From Cellulomonas sp. 73-92 (GTDB lineage Bacteria; Actinomycetota; Actinomycetes; Actinomycetales; Cellulomonadaceae), in assembly GCF_001898175.1 (NCBI RefSeq), contig NZ_MKTH01000013.1:499051-563050 (forward strand): a DNA stretch of 64,000 nucleotides, read 5' to 3'. Shown in pieces: positions 55,107 to 63,675 of this stretch (its first letter is position 1; every line of letters starts with the position of its first letter). Under the pieces are notes generated by a model, which saw only the letters and a list, made by a program, of their open reading frames with translations, was not told where the DNA came from and did no database searches. A program made the translations under genes and the position numbers.

Positions 55107-55121
55107 GCCAATAGGCCAATA
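55089..55121. promoter_or_regulatory. Candidate operator: ATTGGC/GCCAAT repeats
   Basis: ATTGGC at 55089-55094 is inverted relative to GCCAAT at 55107-55112, and GCCAATA is repeated directly at 55107-55113 and 55115-55121. The array overlaps the -10 of the operon that ends with the GntR/YtrA-type gene, suggesting autoregulation. Confidence 0.5.
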
Positions 55122-55132
55122 CGGAAGGGGAC

Positions 55133-55936
55133 GTGCGGGTGCTGCTCGGCGGTGTGGCCTTCGTGCTCGCGGCGGTCCTCGTCGTGCTCGTCGCGGCGCT
55201 GTGGGCGAGGGTGGCGCCGCGGGAGCGGGACGTCGCGTGGGTCGCGGGCGCCGGCATCGTGCCCGACGACGAGGCCGAGGTGGTCCGCCGGTACCTCGCG
55301 CGGCACCGACGCCTCCGCATGGCCGGCGGGCTCGTCGGCGTCGTCGCGACGACCGTGGCGGCCTTCCGGTACCAGGGGTCGGTCAGCTTCACCGCGCTGC
55401 TCTTCGGCGGCATCGCGGGCGTGCTCGTCGGGACCCTGTTCGCCGAGTCCTACCGGCTGGGCCCCCGCGGTGGTGCCGCGGCGGTCGCCTCGCTCGAGCC
55501 GCGCGACCCGGCCCCGCTGCCGGGCGTCGTCTGGACCGCGCGTGGGCTCCTCGCGGCGGCGACGCTCGGAGCCGTGGCGCTCAGCCTCTGGGTCCGCGAC
55601 ACGGCCACCGTGCTGCTCGCGGTGGCAGGGCTCCTGGTCGCGGGCCTGGCCGAGGCCACGCGGGCCCGGATCGTCGGCCGCCGCCGCCCGGTGCTGTCGT
55701 TCCGTGCCCGGGAGCTCGATGCGAGGATCCGGGCGTTCGCCGGCCGGAGCGTGGCCAACCTGCAGCTCGCGGCCGCGCTGCTGGTGGTCACGGGCGTCGT
55801 CGCCTCGGTTCCCGCGCCCGGCCCCGTGCCGACGGCCCTGCGCTGGCTCGTCTGGCTCGTGGGGCTCGTCCTGGCGTGGGTCTACACGCACCGGGCGGCG
55901 CCGCGGCCGCCGTCCTCGTGGCGGCAGCCCACGTGA
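55133..55936 (+). CDS. Integral membrane protein of unknown function
   Basis: A 267-residue protein with about six hydrophobic segments in pairs (about 4-24; 65-83 and 87-104; 141-158 and 161-177; 212-230 and 238-255). The charged stretches between them show no motif I recognise. GTG start. It overlaps the GntR-type regulator by four bases, the arrangement seen for YtrA-type regulators and the membrane or ABC genes they control, though no ATPase is present. Confidence 0.7.
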   Translation: MRVLLGGVAFVLAAVLVVLVAALWARVAPRERDVAWVAGAGIVPDDEAEVVRRYLARHRRLRMAGGLVGVVATTVAAFRYQGSVSFTALLFGGIAGVLVGTLFAESYRLGPRGGAAAVASLEPRDPAPLPGVVWTARGLLAAATLGAVALSLWVRDTATVLLAVAGLLVAGLAEATRARIVGRRRPVLSFRARELDARIRAFAGRSVANLQLAAALLVVTGVVASVPAPGPVPTALRWLVWLVGLVLAWVYTHRAAPRPPSSWRQPT

Positions 55937-56301
55937 TCGTCCACGTCGACGCGGCCTCGCCGGTCCCGGTCTTCGAGCAGCTCCGGGCGCAGATCGAGCG
56001 GCTCATCGTGTCCGGCCAGCTGGCGCCCGGCGCGACCCTGCCGCCGATCCGGCACCTGGCGACCGACCTCGGGATCGCCCGCGGCACCGTCAACAAGGTC
56101 TACGAGCAGCTGGCCCGGGACGGGCTGGTGCGCACGGCCGGGCGCCACGGCACCGTGGTGCAGCAGGCGGCGCGGCGCACCGGCCTCGGCCACTCCGACC
56201 TGGCCGACGCGGCGGACGCGCTCGCCCTCGTCGTGCGCCAGCTCGGCATCACCGACGACGCGGCGCACCGGGCGCTGGACTCAGCCCTCCGGCGGTGGTG
56301 A
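55933..56301 (+). CDS. GntR-family regulator, YtrA subfamily
   Basis: A 122-residue protein: winged helix with PVFEQLRAQIERLIVSGQLA and ATDLGIARGTVNKVYEQLAR, and only a short (about 50-residue) C-terminal tail. The short tail is diagnostic of the YtrA subfamily, which responds to cell-envelope stress and lacks a large effector domain. It probably binds the ATTGGC/GCCAAT array near 55100. Its end overlaps the convergent SRPBCC gene by 21 bases. Confidence 0.85.
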   Translation: MIVHVDAASPVPVFEQLRAQIERLIVSGQLAPGATLPPIRHLATDLGIARGTVNKVYEQLARDGLVRTAGRHGTVVQQAARRTGLGHSDLADAADALALVVRQLGITDDAAHRALDSALRRW

Positions 56302-57000
56302 CCAGCGGTACGCGGCCTGCGCCCGGTCGCGGATGCCGCGCAGCATCTTCTGGCTCATGAACCAGCTGACGACGCTCACGGGCTCCACGAGCAGCCGCGC
56401 CCACCCGGCCCGGTACAGGTAGCGCTCGCGCACCACGAGCCGCGTCCCACCGTCGCGGCCTGGGCGCAGCACGAACGCCCAGGTGAAGTCGTACGGCGGC
56501 GCGTCGGCACCCGGCGCCGCAGCGCCGCGCAGCACGAGCGCCCGGCCCGGCTCGACGACGACGGCCTCGAGCGCGACGGGAGGGGCGAGGTGGACCTCGT
56601 CGCCGACGGCGATGTCCTGGAGCTCCGGCATGATCCGGTCGGCCGAGTGGATGTCGCAGCCGACGAGGTTCTCCAGCTCGTCGTACGAGTAGAAGCCGCC
56701 GCGGCCCTGGCCGAGCTGCGCCACCCACGGCCAGACGGCGGCCGGGGGCACCGTGATGCCGACCGTGCGGGTGGCGACGAGGTCCGGCTTCGCCAGGATC
56801 GCGTCCCCGGGTAGCGCGGCGTCCAGCTCGTCCTCGGTCGAGCCGAACGTCAGCATCCACGTGCGCAGCAGCGGGAGGCTCGCGCCGGCGGCGAAGGCGA
56901 TGGCCGCGACGACCGTGCGACGCGGCGGCTTCGGGGGCGGCGGGGGGAGGAGCTCGTTCGGACGGGGCAGCAGGTCCGACGGGCGGGGCAGGCGGGCCAT
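56281..57000 (-). CDS. SRPBCC-fold (polyketide cyclase-like) protein with an N-terminal hydrophobic segment
   Basis: A 239-residue protein. A Pro-rich start and a short hydrophobic segment (about 29-45) precede an SRPBCC-type domain with TRTVGITVPPAAVWPWVAQL and YSYDELENLVGCDIHSADRI, a known family pattern in actinobacteria. Such domains bind hydrophobic ligands; function unknown. Confidence 0.72.
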   Translation of the reverse strand: MARLPRPSDLLPRPNELLPPPPPKPPRRTVVAAIAFAAGASLPLLRTWMLTFGSTEDELDAALPGDAILAKPDLVATRTVGITVPPAAVWPWVAQLGQGRGGFYSYDELENLVGCDIHSADRIMPELQDIAVGDEVHLAPPVALEAVVVEPGRALVLRGAAAPGADAPPYDFTWAFVLRPGRDGGTRLVVRERYLYRAGWARLLVEPVSVVSWFMSQKMLRGIRDRAQAAYRWSPPPEG

Positions 57001-57153
57001 GTCCGCAGTGGACCACCGCCCCGGGCGCCCGGGCCCGGGCCGAACGTCCCACCGGGTCCGCGTGGGCACGACCGCCGCGAGACCGTGCGCCCGTCGGGTC
57101 CCGCGCCGACGGATCCCGCACCGACTCGTGCCGCGCCGGCGGCGCCGCACCCG

Positions 57154-57561
57154 TCAGGCGACCGGCAGGCCGGCCTCCAGCGCCCGCCGCAGGGTCTCGT
57201 CCCAGCCACCGTCGCGGTCGACGACGAAGCAGAACTCGTTGCCCTCCGGGTCCTGCAGCACGACGAAGCCGTTCCCGTCCTCGCCGAGCCGCGCGAAGCC
57301 GGTGCGACGTGCGCCGAGGGCCTCCGCCCGCGCGGCGGCCGCCAGCGCGTCGCCCACCTGCACGTCGAGGTGCAGCCGGTTCTTGGGGGACTGCTTGGGC
57401 TCGGGCACCTTCTGGAAGCCCAGCATCACGGGCGCCGCGTCGACGACGGCCCACTCGTCGTCGACCATGCCCCAGCGGGCGTCCAGGACCTGCGCCCAGA
57501 ACTCGGCGAGACCCGCCGGGTCGGCGCAGTCGAACACCACCTCTTGCACGCGAACGTCCAT
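57154..57561 (-). CDS. VOC (glyoxalase-like) family protein
   Basis: A 135-residue VOC protein: VQEVVFDCADPAGLAEFWAQ at the start, NRLHLDVQVGD in the middle and LQDPEGNEFCFV at the end, as in the Glyoxalase_6 group. No specific reaction can be assigned. ATG preceded by GGAGGGG. Confidence 0.85.
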   Translation of the reverse strand: MDVRVQEVVFDCADPAGLAEFWAQVLDARWGMVDDEWAVVDAAPVMLGFQKVPEPKQSPKNRLHLDVQVGDALAAAARAEALGARRTGFARLGEDGNGFVVLQDPEGNEFCFVVDRDGGWDETLRRALEAGLPVA

Positions 57562-57675
57562 GGCGTCGCCCCTCCGTCACCGCCCCGCCGGACCATCCCG
57601 GCCGCCAGCCCACGCTAGGCGCGACCACTGACACGCGGCAGGTACGGCGGACGACGTCGAGACGAACGCCGGCGG

Positions 57676-58551
57676 TCAGGGGTGGATCGCGTCCACGACG
57701 ACGTGGCGCGGCACCAGGCGCCACCAGCCGTCGCCGGCGGGGGCTGCGTCGGCCCGCACCTCGATCCAGCGGGCGGTGTCGCGCGGGTCGACGGCCAGGA
57801 GCGTCGCTCGCGGGTCGCGTCGCAGGTCCTCGGCCTGCTCGTCGCCCGGCCGCACCGCGGGGCGGTGCCCGACGAGCGAGGTCGCGACCGGCTGCACGCG
57901 CGCGTGGCCCGCCGGGTCGCGGGTGGCGAGCAGCGGGACGGCGGGTCCCTCGAGGAGCGCCCGGTGGCTCGCGGGCAGCGGAACCTCACGGTGGTCGGCG
58001 GCGGCTGTGGCGGCCGTGTCGAGAGGGAGCGGCCCGGCCGCGTCGCCGAGACCGGCGCGCGTGGCACGCGCCGTGGCAGCGGGTGGCTCGGGCTCGTCGT
58101 GGGCGGTCGCGCGGCCGGGTGCCGCGGGTTCGTCGTGCGCCAGGGTGCCGGACGACGCCGCCTCGGGGGTGAACCGGAACGTGACCGGGTGCTCCTTCTC
58201 GGCCCAGTCGGCCGGGACCACCGCGCCGAAGTACGGCCGCACGCCGCAGTAGCGGAAGCCGGCGTCGTCGCACGTGGCGAGCGCCTCGGCCGGGGTCTGC
58301 ACCACCTCGGTCACCCCGCAGCGGAGCTCGAGCCACCGCCCGTCGGCGTCCCAGACGAGCAGGGTCGCGTGCGGCCTCTCGCGCAGGTTCCGCGCCTTGA
58401 CGAACTCCGTCATCGTCGTGAAGCAGACGTCGTCGCCCTCGCGCCAGAACCAGACGACGGACGACTGCAGCCGACCACGCCCGAAGTGGGTGGTCAGCGC
58501 GGCCGGGAGCGGACGGTCGAGCAGGTCGGCGTGGCTCGCGGGGATCCGCAT
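57676..58551 (-). CDS. Tandem PPOX-fold (pyridoxamine 5'-phosphate oxidase-like/F420-dependent) protein
   Basis: A 291-residue protein with two related split-barrel halves. The first (1-140) has DRPLPAALTTHFGRGRLQSS and KARNLRERPHATLLV; the second (about 190-291) repeats it with LLEGPAVPLLATRDPAGHAR and DLRRDPRATLLAV. A linker rich in Ala, Glu and Asp joins them. The fold binds FMN, F420 or heme. An internal duplication is clear. It starts at an ATG for which I see no ribosome site. Confidence 0.78.
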   Translation of the reverse strand: MRIPASHADLLDRPLPAALTTHFGRGRLQSSVVWFWREGDDVCFTTMTEFVKARNLRERPHATLLVWDADGRWLELRCGVTEVVQTPAEALATCDDAGFRYCGVRPYFGAVVPADWAEKEHPVTFRFTPEAASSGTLAHDEPAAPGRATAHDEPEPPAATARATRAGLGDAAGPLPLDTAATAAADHREVPLPASHRALLEGPAVPLLATRDPAGHARVQPVATSLVGHRPAVRPGDEQAEDLRRDPRATLLAVDPRDTARWIEVRADAAPAGDGWWRLVPRHVVVDAIHP

Positions 58552-58615
58552 GACGACGAGGCTGGCTGGCCGACGAGGAGCACCCCAGGGCCGAACGGCC
58601 CGATTACGCCATTCG

Positions 58616-58630
58616 GGTGAACCGTTCACC
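58616..58630. promoter_or_regulatory. Perfect palindrome GGTGAAC-C-GTTCACC
   Basis: A 7+1+7 inverted repeat between the divergent PPOX-fold and S53 peptidase genes, about 100 bases before the peptidase start. A second inverted pair, CGAAAC/GTTTCG, follows at 58654-58678. It looks like a repressor site, with no obvious regulator nearby. Confidence 0.5.
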
Positions 58631-58727
58631 ACGGCATCGGCCCGACTTTCGGGCGAAACAGACCAGTCGTACGTTTCGGACACCCGGCCGCGCACCGCGG
58701 CCCCAGCCCCGATCCGAGGAAATGCGT

Positions 58728-60056
58728 ATGCGGAACCACTCGCGCCGTGCGGCGTTGGCCGCCGGCGTCGCCCTGCTGACGGCGTTCGCCGCCGCCGCCC
58801 TCGCCGCACCGGCCTCGGCCGCGTCGACCGGGGGCGGCAGCTTCGTCTACACCGTGCACCCGCTGTCGAAGTTCATGTCCGCGAGCGCGCCTGCCGCCTT
58901 CCCGACGCCGTCGCAGTGCGTCGCCGCCTATGGCATCGCGTGCTACACGCCGGCCGAGATCCGGACGGCCTACGACATCCCCGCCGACTACACCGGTGCC
59001 GGCACCTCGATCGTCATCGTCGACGCCTACGGCAGCCCGACCATCCAGTCGGACCTCGCGACGTTCTCGGCGGCGTTCGGCCTGCCGTACGACTCCGGCA
59101 CGCTCCACGTCTACTACCCCGGCGGCAAGCCCCCGACGCTGACGGCGCACGCGAGCGTCCCGCTCGGCTGGGCGGGCGAGACCACCCTGGACGTCGAGTG
59201 GGCCCACGCGATCGCCCCGGAGGCGACGATCAACCTGGTCGTCGCCGCGAACCCGGGCGGCAACGTGCTCGACAACGCGGTGCAGTGGGCGGTCGCCCAC
59301 AACCTCGGCGACGTGCTCTCGATGTCGTACGGCGTCGACGAGGCGTACATCAAGGGCAACAACGCCAACAACGCCCAGGTCAACCAGGCGACGCAGATCT
59401 TCTCGTCGGCCGTCGGCAAGGGCATGGCGGTGTTCGCGTCCTCCGGCGACGGCGGCGCGACGGACGGGTTCTCGGTGACGAACGCCGGCTACCCGGCGTC
59501 CGACCCGAACGTCATCGCGGTGGGCGGCACCAACCTGTTCACCGACGACGCGGGGAACTACCAGAGCGAGACCGTGTGGAACGACGGCGACCCGGCGCAG
59601 TGCCCCTTCGGGTGCACGGACGGCGCCTTCGGGGCGACCGGCGGGGCGCCGAGCAAGCTGTTCGCGGCGTCGACCTTCCAGGGTGCGGTGAGCGGGCTGA
59701 CGGCGCGCACCACGTCCGACGTCTCCTACAACGCCTCGGTCTACACATCCGTGCTGGTGTACGCCGGGTTCTACCCGAACCCCGCGGACAACGGCTTCTA
59801 CTTCTACGGCGGGACCAGTTCGGGCTCGCCGCAGTGGGCCGCCATCGGAGCGCTCGCCAAGGCGGCGGGTGTCTCGCTCGCCGACCTCAACGCCAAGCTG
59901 TACGGCGCGGCGGCCGCCCACCCGGCGGCGTTCCACGACGTGACGGTCGGCAGCAACAACTTCAACGGCCCGGGCTACTCCGCGAAGTCGGGCTACGACA
60001 TCCCGACGGGCCTCGGCTCGCCGGACGTGGCGAAGCTGGTGTCGGCCCTCCAGTGA
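58728..60056 (+). CDS. Secreted S53-family (sedolisin-like) serine-carboxyl peptidase
   Basis: A 442-residue peptidase. An SRRAALAAG-type signal peptide (possibly Tat), cleaved near ASA, precedes a catalytic domain with E151 and D155 (GETTLDVEW), D241 (SSGDGGA) and nucleophile S364 in GGTSSGSPQWAA, and the Ca2+-binding end GYDIPTGLGSP. Sedolisins normally carry a propeptide of nearly 200 residues; here only about 40 residues separate the signal from the catalytic start (CYTPAEIRTAYDIP). The ATG at 58728 is best spaced to GAGGA; the ATG at 58722 is too close. Confidence 0.9.
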   Translation: MRNHSRRAALAAGVALLTAFAAAALAAPASAASTGGGSFVYTVHPLSKFMSASAPAAFPTPSQCVAAYGIACYTPAEIRTAYDIPADYTGAGTSIVIVDAYGSPTIQSDLATFSAAFGLPYDSGTLHVYYPGGKPPTLTAHASVPLGWAGETTLDVEWAHAIAPEATINLVVAANPGGNVLDNAVQWAVAHNLGDVLSMSYGVDEAYIKGNNANNAQVNQATQIFSSAVGKGMAVFASSGDGGATDGFSVTNAGYPASDPNVIAVGGTNLFTDDAGNYQSETVWNDGDPAQCPFGCTDGAFGATGGAPSKLFAASTFQGAVSGLTARTTSDVSYNASVYTSVLVYAGFYPNPADNGFYFYGGTSSGSPQWAAIGALAKAAGVSLADLNAKLYGAAAAHPAAFHDVTVGSNNFNGPGYSAKSGYDIPTGLGSPDVAKLVSALQ

Positions 60057-60061
60057 GACCC

Positions 60062-60122
60062 GGCCGGCGCTGAGCCGGCCCACCTACCGGCGGCGGCCCG
60101 CACCCTGGTGGTGTGCGGGCCG
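60062..60122 (+). terminator. Two consecutive hairpins after the S53 gene
   Basis: GGCCGGC/GCCGGCC (60062-60080), then a 10-bp stem CGGCCCGCAC/GTGCGGGCCG (60094-60103 with 60113-60122). They separate the peptidase from the next leaderless gene. Confidence 0.7.
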
Positions 60123-60136
60123 TCGCCCTGTGTGGC

Positions 60137-60142
60137 TACCGT
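60137..60142 (+). promoter_or_regulatory. Leaderless -10 element TACCGT
   Basis: TACCGT ends six bases before the GTG at 60149 and is the reason for choosing that start. Confidence 0.5.
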
Positions 60143-60148
60143 CGGGGC

Positions 60149-61108
60149 GTGCCCGACGAGCCCCGCTACCCCCGCCGCTCCACCGCATCGGCTCGTCGGC
60201 CGCTGCGCGTCGGGGTCCAGCTGCCCGAGGTCGAGCGCTCGGTGGGCTGGCCGGAGCTGGCGGACATGGCGCGGCGGGCCGAGGACGTGGGCCTCGACTC
60301 GATCTGGGTCGGGGACCACCTGCTCTACCGGTTCGACGACGGCTCGACGCGCGGGCCGTGGGAGTCGTGGACGCTGCTGGCGGCGCTCGCGGCCGTCACC
60401 TCGCGGGTGACGTTGGGCCCGCTCGTGGCCGCGACCGCCTTCCGCAGCCCGTTCCTGCTGGCCAAGCAGGCGTCGACGCTCGACGAGGTGAGCGCTGGGC
60501 GGTTCGTGCTCGCCCTGGGGGCCGGGTGGAACCCCGTGGAGTTCGCGGCGCTCGGCGCGCCGTTCGACCACCGCATCGCCCGGTTCGAGGAGGCGTTCAC
60601 CATCGTCCGGTCGCTGCTGCGCGACGGGTCGGTGGACTTCGTCGGGCGGTACTGCTCGGCGCGGGAGGCGGAGCTGGTGCCGCGCGGGCCGACCCCCGGC
60701 GGTCCGCCGCTGATGATCGGGTCGATCGGCCCGCGGATGCTGGCCGCGACCGCGCCCCACGTCGACGCCTGGAACGCCTGGTTCGCGGACACGGGCAACG
60801 CGGCGACGGGGGTCGCGTCCGCGGCGTCGTCGCTCTCCGCCGCGCTCGCCGCCGCCGGCCGGGCGCCCGACGAGGTCGCCCGCACCGTCGCGGTGCTCGT
60901 GCAGCTGGCGGGCGGCACGGGCCGGGTGCAGGGCGACCCGTCCGAGCTCGGGCGGATCGCCCCGCTGACCGGGTCCCCGGAGCAGGTCGCGGACGGGCTG
61001 CGCGCCTACGCCGACGCCGGCGTCACCGAGGTCCAGCTGGTCCTCGACCCGATCACCGGGCCGGCGATCTCGTCGCTGGGTCCGGTGCTCGCCCTGCTCG
61101 ACGCCTAG
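60149..61108 (+). CDS. LLM-class flavin-dependent (probably F420) oxidoreductase
   Basis: A 319-residue luciferase-like barrel: RVGVQLPEVERSVGWPELAD at the N-terminus, DSIWVGDHLLYRF near residue 50, VTLGPLVAATAFRSP, FVLALGAGWNPVEFAALG near 120 and PLMIGSIGPRML near 195. The group reduces or oxidises varied substrates with F420 or FMN; the substrate is unknown. It converges with the GNAT gene, overlapping by four bases. Confidence 0.87.
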   Translation: MPDEPRYPRRSTASARRPLRVGVQLPEVERSVGWPELADMARRAEDVGLDSIWVGDHLLYRFDDGSTRGPWESWTLLAALAAVTSRVTLGPLVAATAFRSPFLLAKQASTLDEVSAGRFVLALGAGWNPVEFAALGAPFDHRIARFEEAFTIVRSLLRDGSVDFVGRYCSAREAELVPRGPTPGGPPLMIGSIGPRMLAATAPHVDAWNAWFADTGNAATGVASAASSLSAALAAAGRAPDEVARTVAVLVQLAGGTGRVQGDPSELGRIAPLTGSPEQVADGLRAYADAGVTEVQLVLDPITGPAISSLGPVLALLDA

Positions 61109-61686
61109 GACGCCGGCGCGACCCGTTTGACCATGAGGTAGTGGTTGGCCTTGCCGAGGGGCCGCTGCACCTCGAACCCGGCCTCCTCGAACAGCGTCCG
61201 CGTGGCGTTGAACAGGAACGACGCGCTCTTCCTCGCGCCCTCGGTGTCCTGCGGGAACGACTCCACCAGCCCGCCGCCCGCCTGTGCGATGAGGTCCAGC
61301 GCACCCGCCAGCGCCTCGGCGGCGACCCCGGACCGGCGGTGGTCGCGATCGGTGAAGAAGCACGTGATCCGGTAGTCGGCCGGCTCGACGAGCCCCTCGT
61401 CGTGCTCCTTGCGGTAGTAGATGCGCGGGAGCTCGGCCGGCGTCCCGTACTCCGCCCACGCGATGGCGGCGTCGCCCTCGAAGACGAGCGCGGCGTGCGC
61501 CACGCCCTCCTCCACCATCCGCTGCTTGAAGGCGCGGCCACCTAGCTCGTGCTTGGCGCCCTTCGGCTCGTCGGCGTGGAACCAGCAGCACCAGCAGCCG
61601 CCCCACACGCCGTTGTGCTTCTCGGCGAGCGCGGCGAACGCCGGCCAGGTCTCCGGTGTCAGGGGCTCGATCACGTGCTCCGTCAT
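61105..61686 (-). CDS. GNAT-family acetyltransferase
   Basis: A 193-residue protein with GVWGGCWCCWFH near residue 27, the acetyl-CoA loop FFTDRDHRRSGVAAEAL near 112 and ATRTLFEEAGF near the end. This Cys-rich subgroup is common in actinobacteria and not characterised. The ATG at 61686 has GAGGAGG in front and would overlap the end of the ABC gene (ATGA) if that gene's frame is corrected. As the sequence stands, an open frame runs without a stop from the ABC gene into this one. Confidence 0.85.
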   Translation of the reverse strand: MTEHVIEPLTPETWPAFAALAEKHNGVWGGCWCCWFHADEPKGAKHELGGRAFKQRMVEEGVAHAALVFEGDAAIAWAEYGTPAELPRIYYRKEHDEGLVEPADYRITCFFTDRDHRRSGVAAEALAGALDLIAQAGGGLVESFPQDTEGARKSASFLFNATRTLFEEAGFEVQRPLGKANHYLMVKRVAPAS

Positions 61687-63675
61687 GCCACCTCCTCGTC
61701 GACCAGGGCACCGGCGAACTGCGACTGGTACAGCCGGGTAGTAGGCGCCGCGGGCCGCGATGAGCTGCTCGTGGGTGCCCTGCTCCACGATCGCGCCGTG
61801 CTCCATGACGAGGATGAGGTGCGCGTCGCGGATGGTCGAGAGCCGGTGGGCGATGACGAACGACGTGCGCCCCTGCCGCAGCGAGGCCATCGCGTGCTGC
61901 AGCAGCCGCTCGGTCCGGGTGTCGACGGACGAGGTGGCCTCGTCGAGGATCAGCACCGAGGGCTGCGCGACGAAGGCACGGGCGATCGTGATGAGCTGGC
62001 GTTCGCCCGCCGACAGGTTCGCGGCATCCTCCTCCAGCACGGTGTCGTACCCGTGCGGCAGCGAGTGGACGAACCGGTCGACGTAGGTGGCGCGGGCGGC
62101 CGCCAGCACCTCCTCGTCGGTGGCGGACTGGCGCCCGTAGCGGATGTTCTCCCGGATGGTGCCGGCGAACAGCCACGTGTCCTGGAGCACCATGCCGGTG
62201 CGCGCCCGGGCGTCGTGCCTGGTCAGGGTCGCGATGTCCTGGCCGTCGACGAGGATGCGCCCGCCGTCCAGCTCGTAGAAGCGCATGAGGAGGTTGACGA
62301 GGGTCGTCTTGCCGGCGCCGGTCGGCCCGACGATGGCGACGGTCTCACCCGGGCGGACCGTGAACGACAGGTCGGTGATGAGCGGCTTGTCGGGCGTGTA
62401 CGAGAACGCCACGTGCTCGAACTCGATGGTGCCGTCGCCCTCCGCGGGGGCGGGCGCGTCGGCCGGGTCGGGGCTCTGCTCGTCCTCGTCGAGCAGCTGG
62501 AACACCCGCTCGGCGGACGCCGTCCCGGACTGGACCACCGCGGCCATCCCGCCGAGCTGCGACAGCGGCTGGGAGAACATCTGCGCGTACTGGATGAACG
62601 CCTGCACGCTGCCCAGGCGCATCGTCCCGTTGGCCACCATCAGGCCGCCGAGCACCGCGATGCCGACGTACGTCAGGTTGCCGACGAAGGACATGCCCGG
62701 CCAGATGATCCCGGACAGGAACTGCGCCCGGAACGACGCCTGGTACAGCTCCTGGTTGTCGGCGCGGAACTTGGCGTGGAAGTCGCGCCGCCGACCGAAC
62801 ACCTTGACGAGCGCGTGCCCGGAGAACGACTCCTCCACGCGGGCGTTGAGGCGGCCGACCTTGCGCCACTGCACGCCGAACGCCTTCTGCGACTTCGGGC
62901 CGATGACCCCGAAGATCACGCCCATGAGCGGCAGGGACACCAGCGCGACGAGCGCCAGCTTCCAGGAGATCGAGAACATCATCACCAGCACGCCGAGCAC
63001 GGTCAGCACCGCGGTCAGCGCGCCGGACAGCGACTGCTGCATCGTCTGCGTGATGTTGTCGATGTCGTTCGTCACGCGGGAGATGAGCTCGCCGCGCTGC
63101 ACCCGGTCGAAGTACGCCAGCGGCAGCCGGTTGATCTTCTCCTCGACCTGCTCGCGCAGCCGCCACATGGCCCGGACCATGACGATGTTGATGATGAAGC
63201 CCTGGCCCCAGGTGAGCAGGGCGCCCGCGACGTACAGCGCGAGGACGATGAGCAGCAGCCGGCCGAGCCGGTTGAAGTCGACGCCGGCGCCCGGCACGAA
63301 GTTGTCCAGCCCGGCGACCAGGTCGGCGAGCTTGCCCTGGCCGGCGGCGCGCAGCCCCGCGACGGCCTCCGCCTGCGACGTCACGCCGTGCCACACCGGC
63401 AGGCGTGAGACGAAGCCGCCGAAGACCACGTCGGTGGCCTTGCCGAGGATCTTGGGGGCGATGACGGTGAGCACCACGCCGGCGGTGCCCATGATCGTGA
63501 CGACGACGAGCGCCATCTTGTAGGGGCTCAGCAGGCCGAGCATCCGGGTGAAGGACGCCTTGAAGTTGTCCGCCTTGCCGGGCGCGACGCTGCCCCAGGT
63601 GTCCGACGCGATGCGCGCCTGCTCCCCGAGCTCGGCCTCGACCTTCTCGTCCTCGGTCAGCGTCTGGTCGCTCAT
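61683..63675 (-). CDS. ABC exporter subunit (fused membrane/ATPase), frameshift near its C-terminus
   Basis: About 663 residues after correction. Six helices with DNITQTMQQSLSGAL and FGRRRDFHAKF coupling segments, then an ATPase with Walker A VGPTGAGKTT, signature NLSAGERQ and a complete Walker B (VLILDEATSSVD). A single extra G in the GGG at 61736-61738 shifts the last residues; removing it gives an ending RLYQSQFAGALVDEEVA and a TGA that overlaps the GNAT start. It forms a heterodimer with the product of the upstream gene and would export drugs, lipids or peptides. ATG overlaps the upstream stop by four bases. Confidence 0.87.

Noticed and set aside
61105..63675. Natural ABC exporter-acetyltransferase fusion protein
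   Set aside because: Deleting one base restores a typical exporter C-terminus and an ATGA overlap with a separate acetyltransferase start with a good ribosome site, so the fusion is more likely a frameshift.
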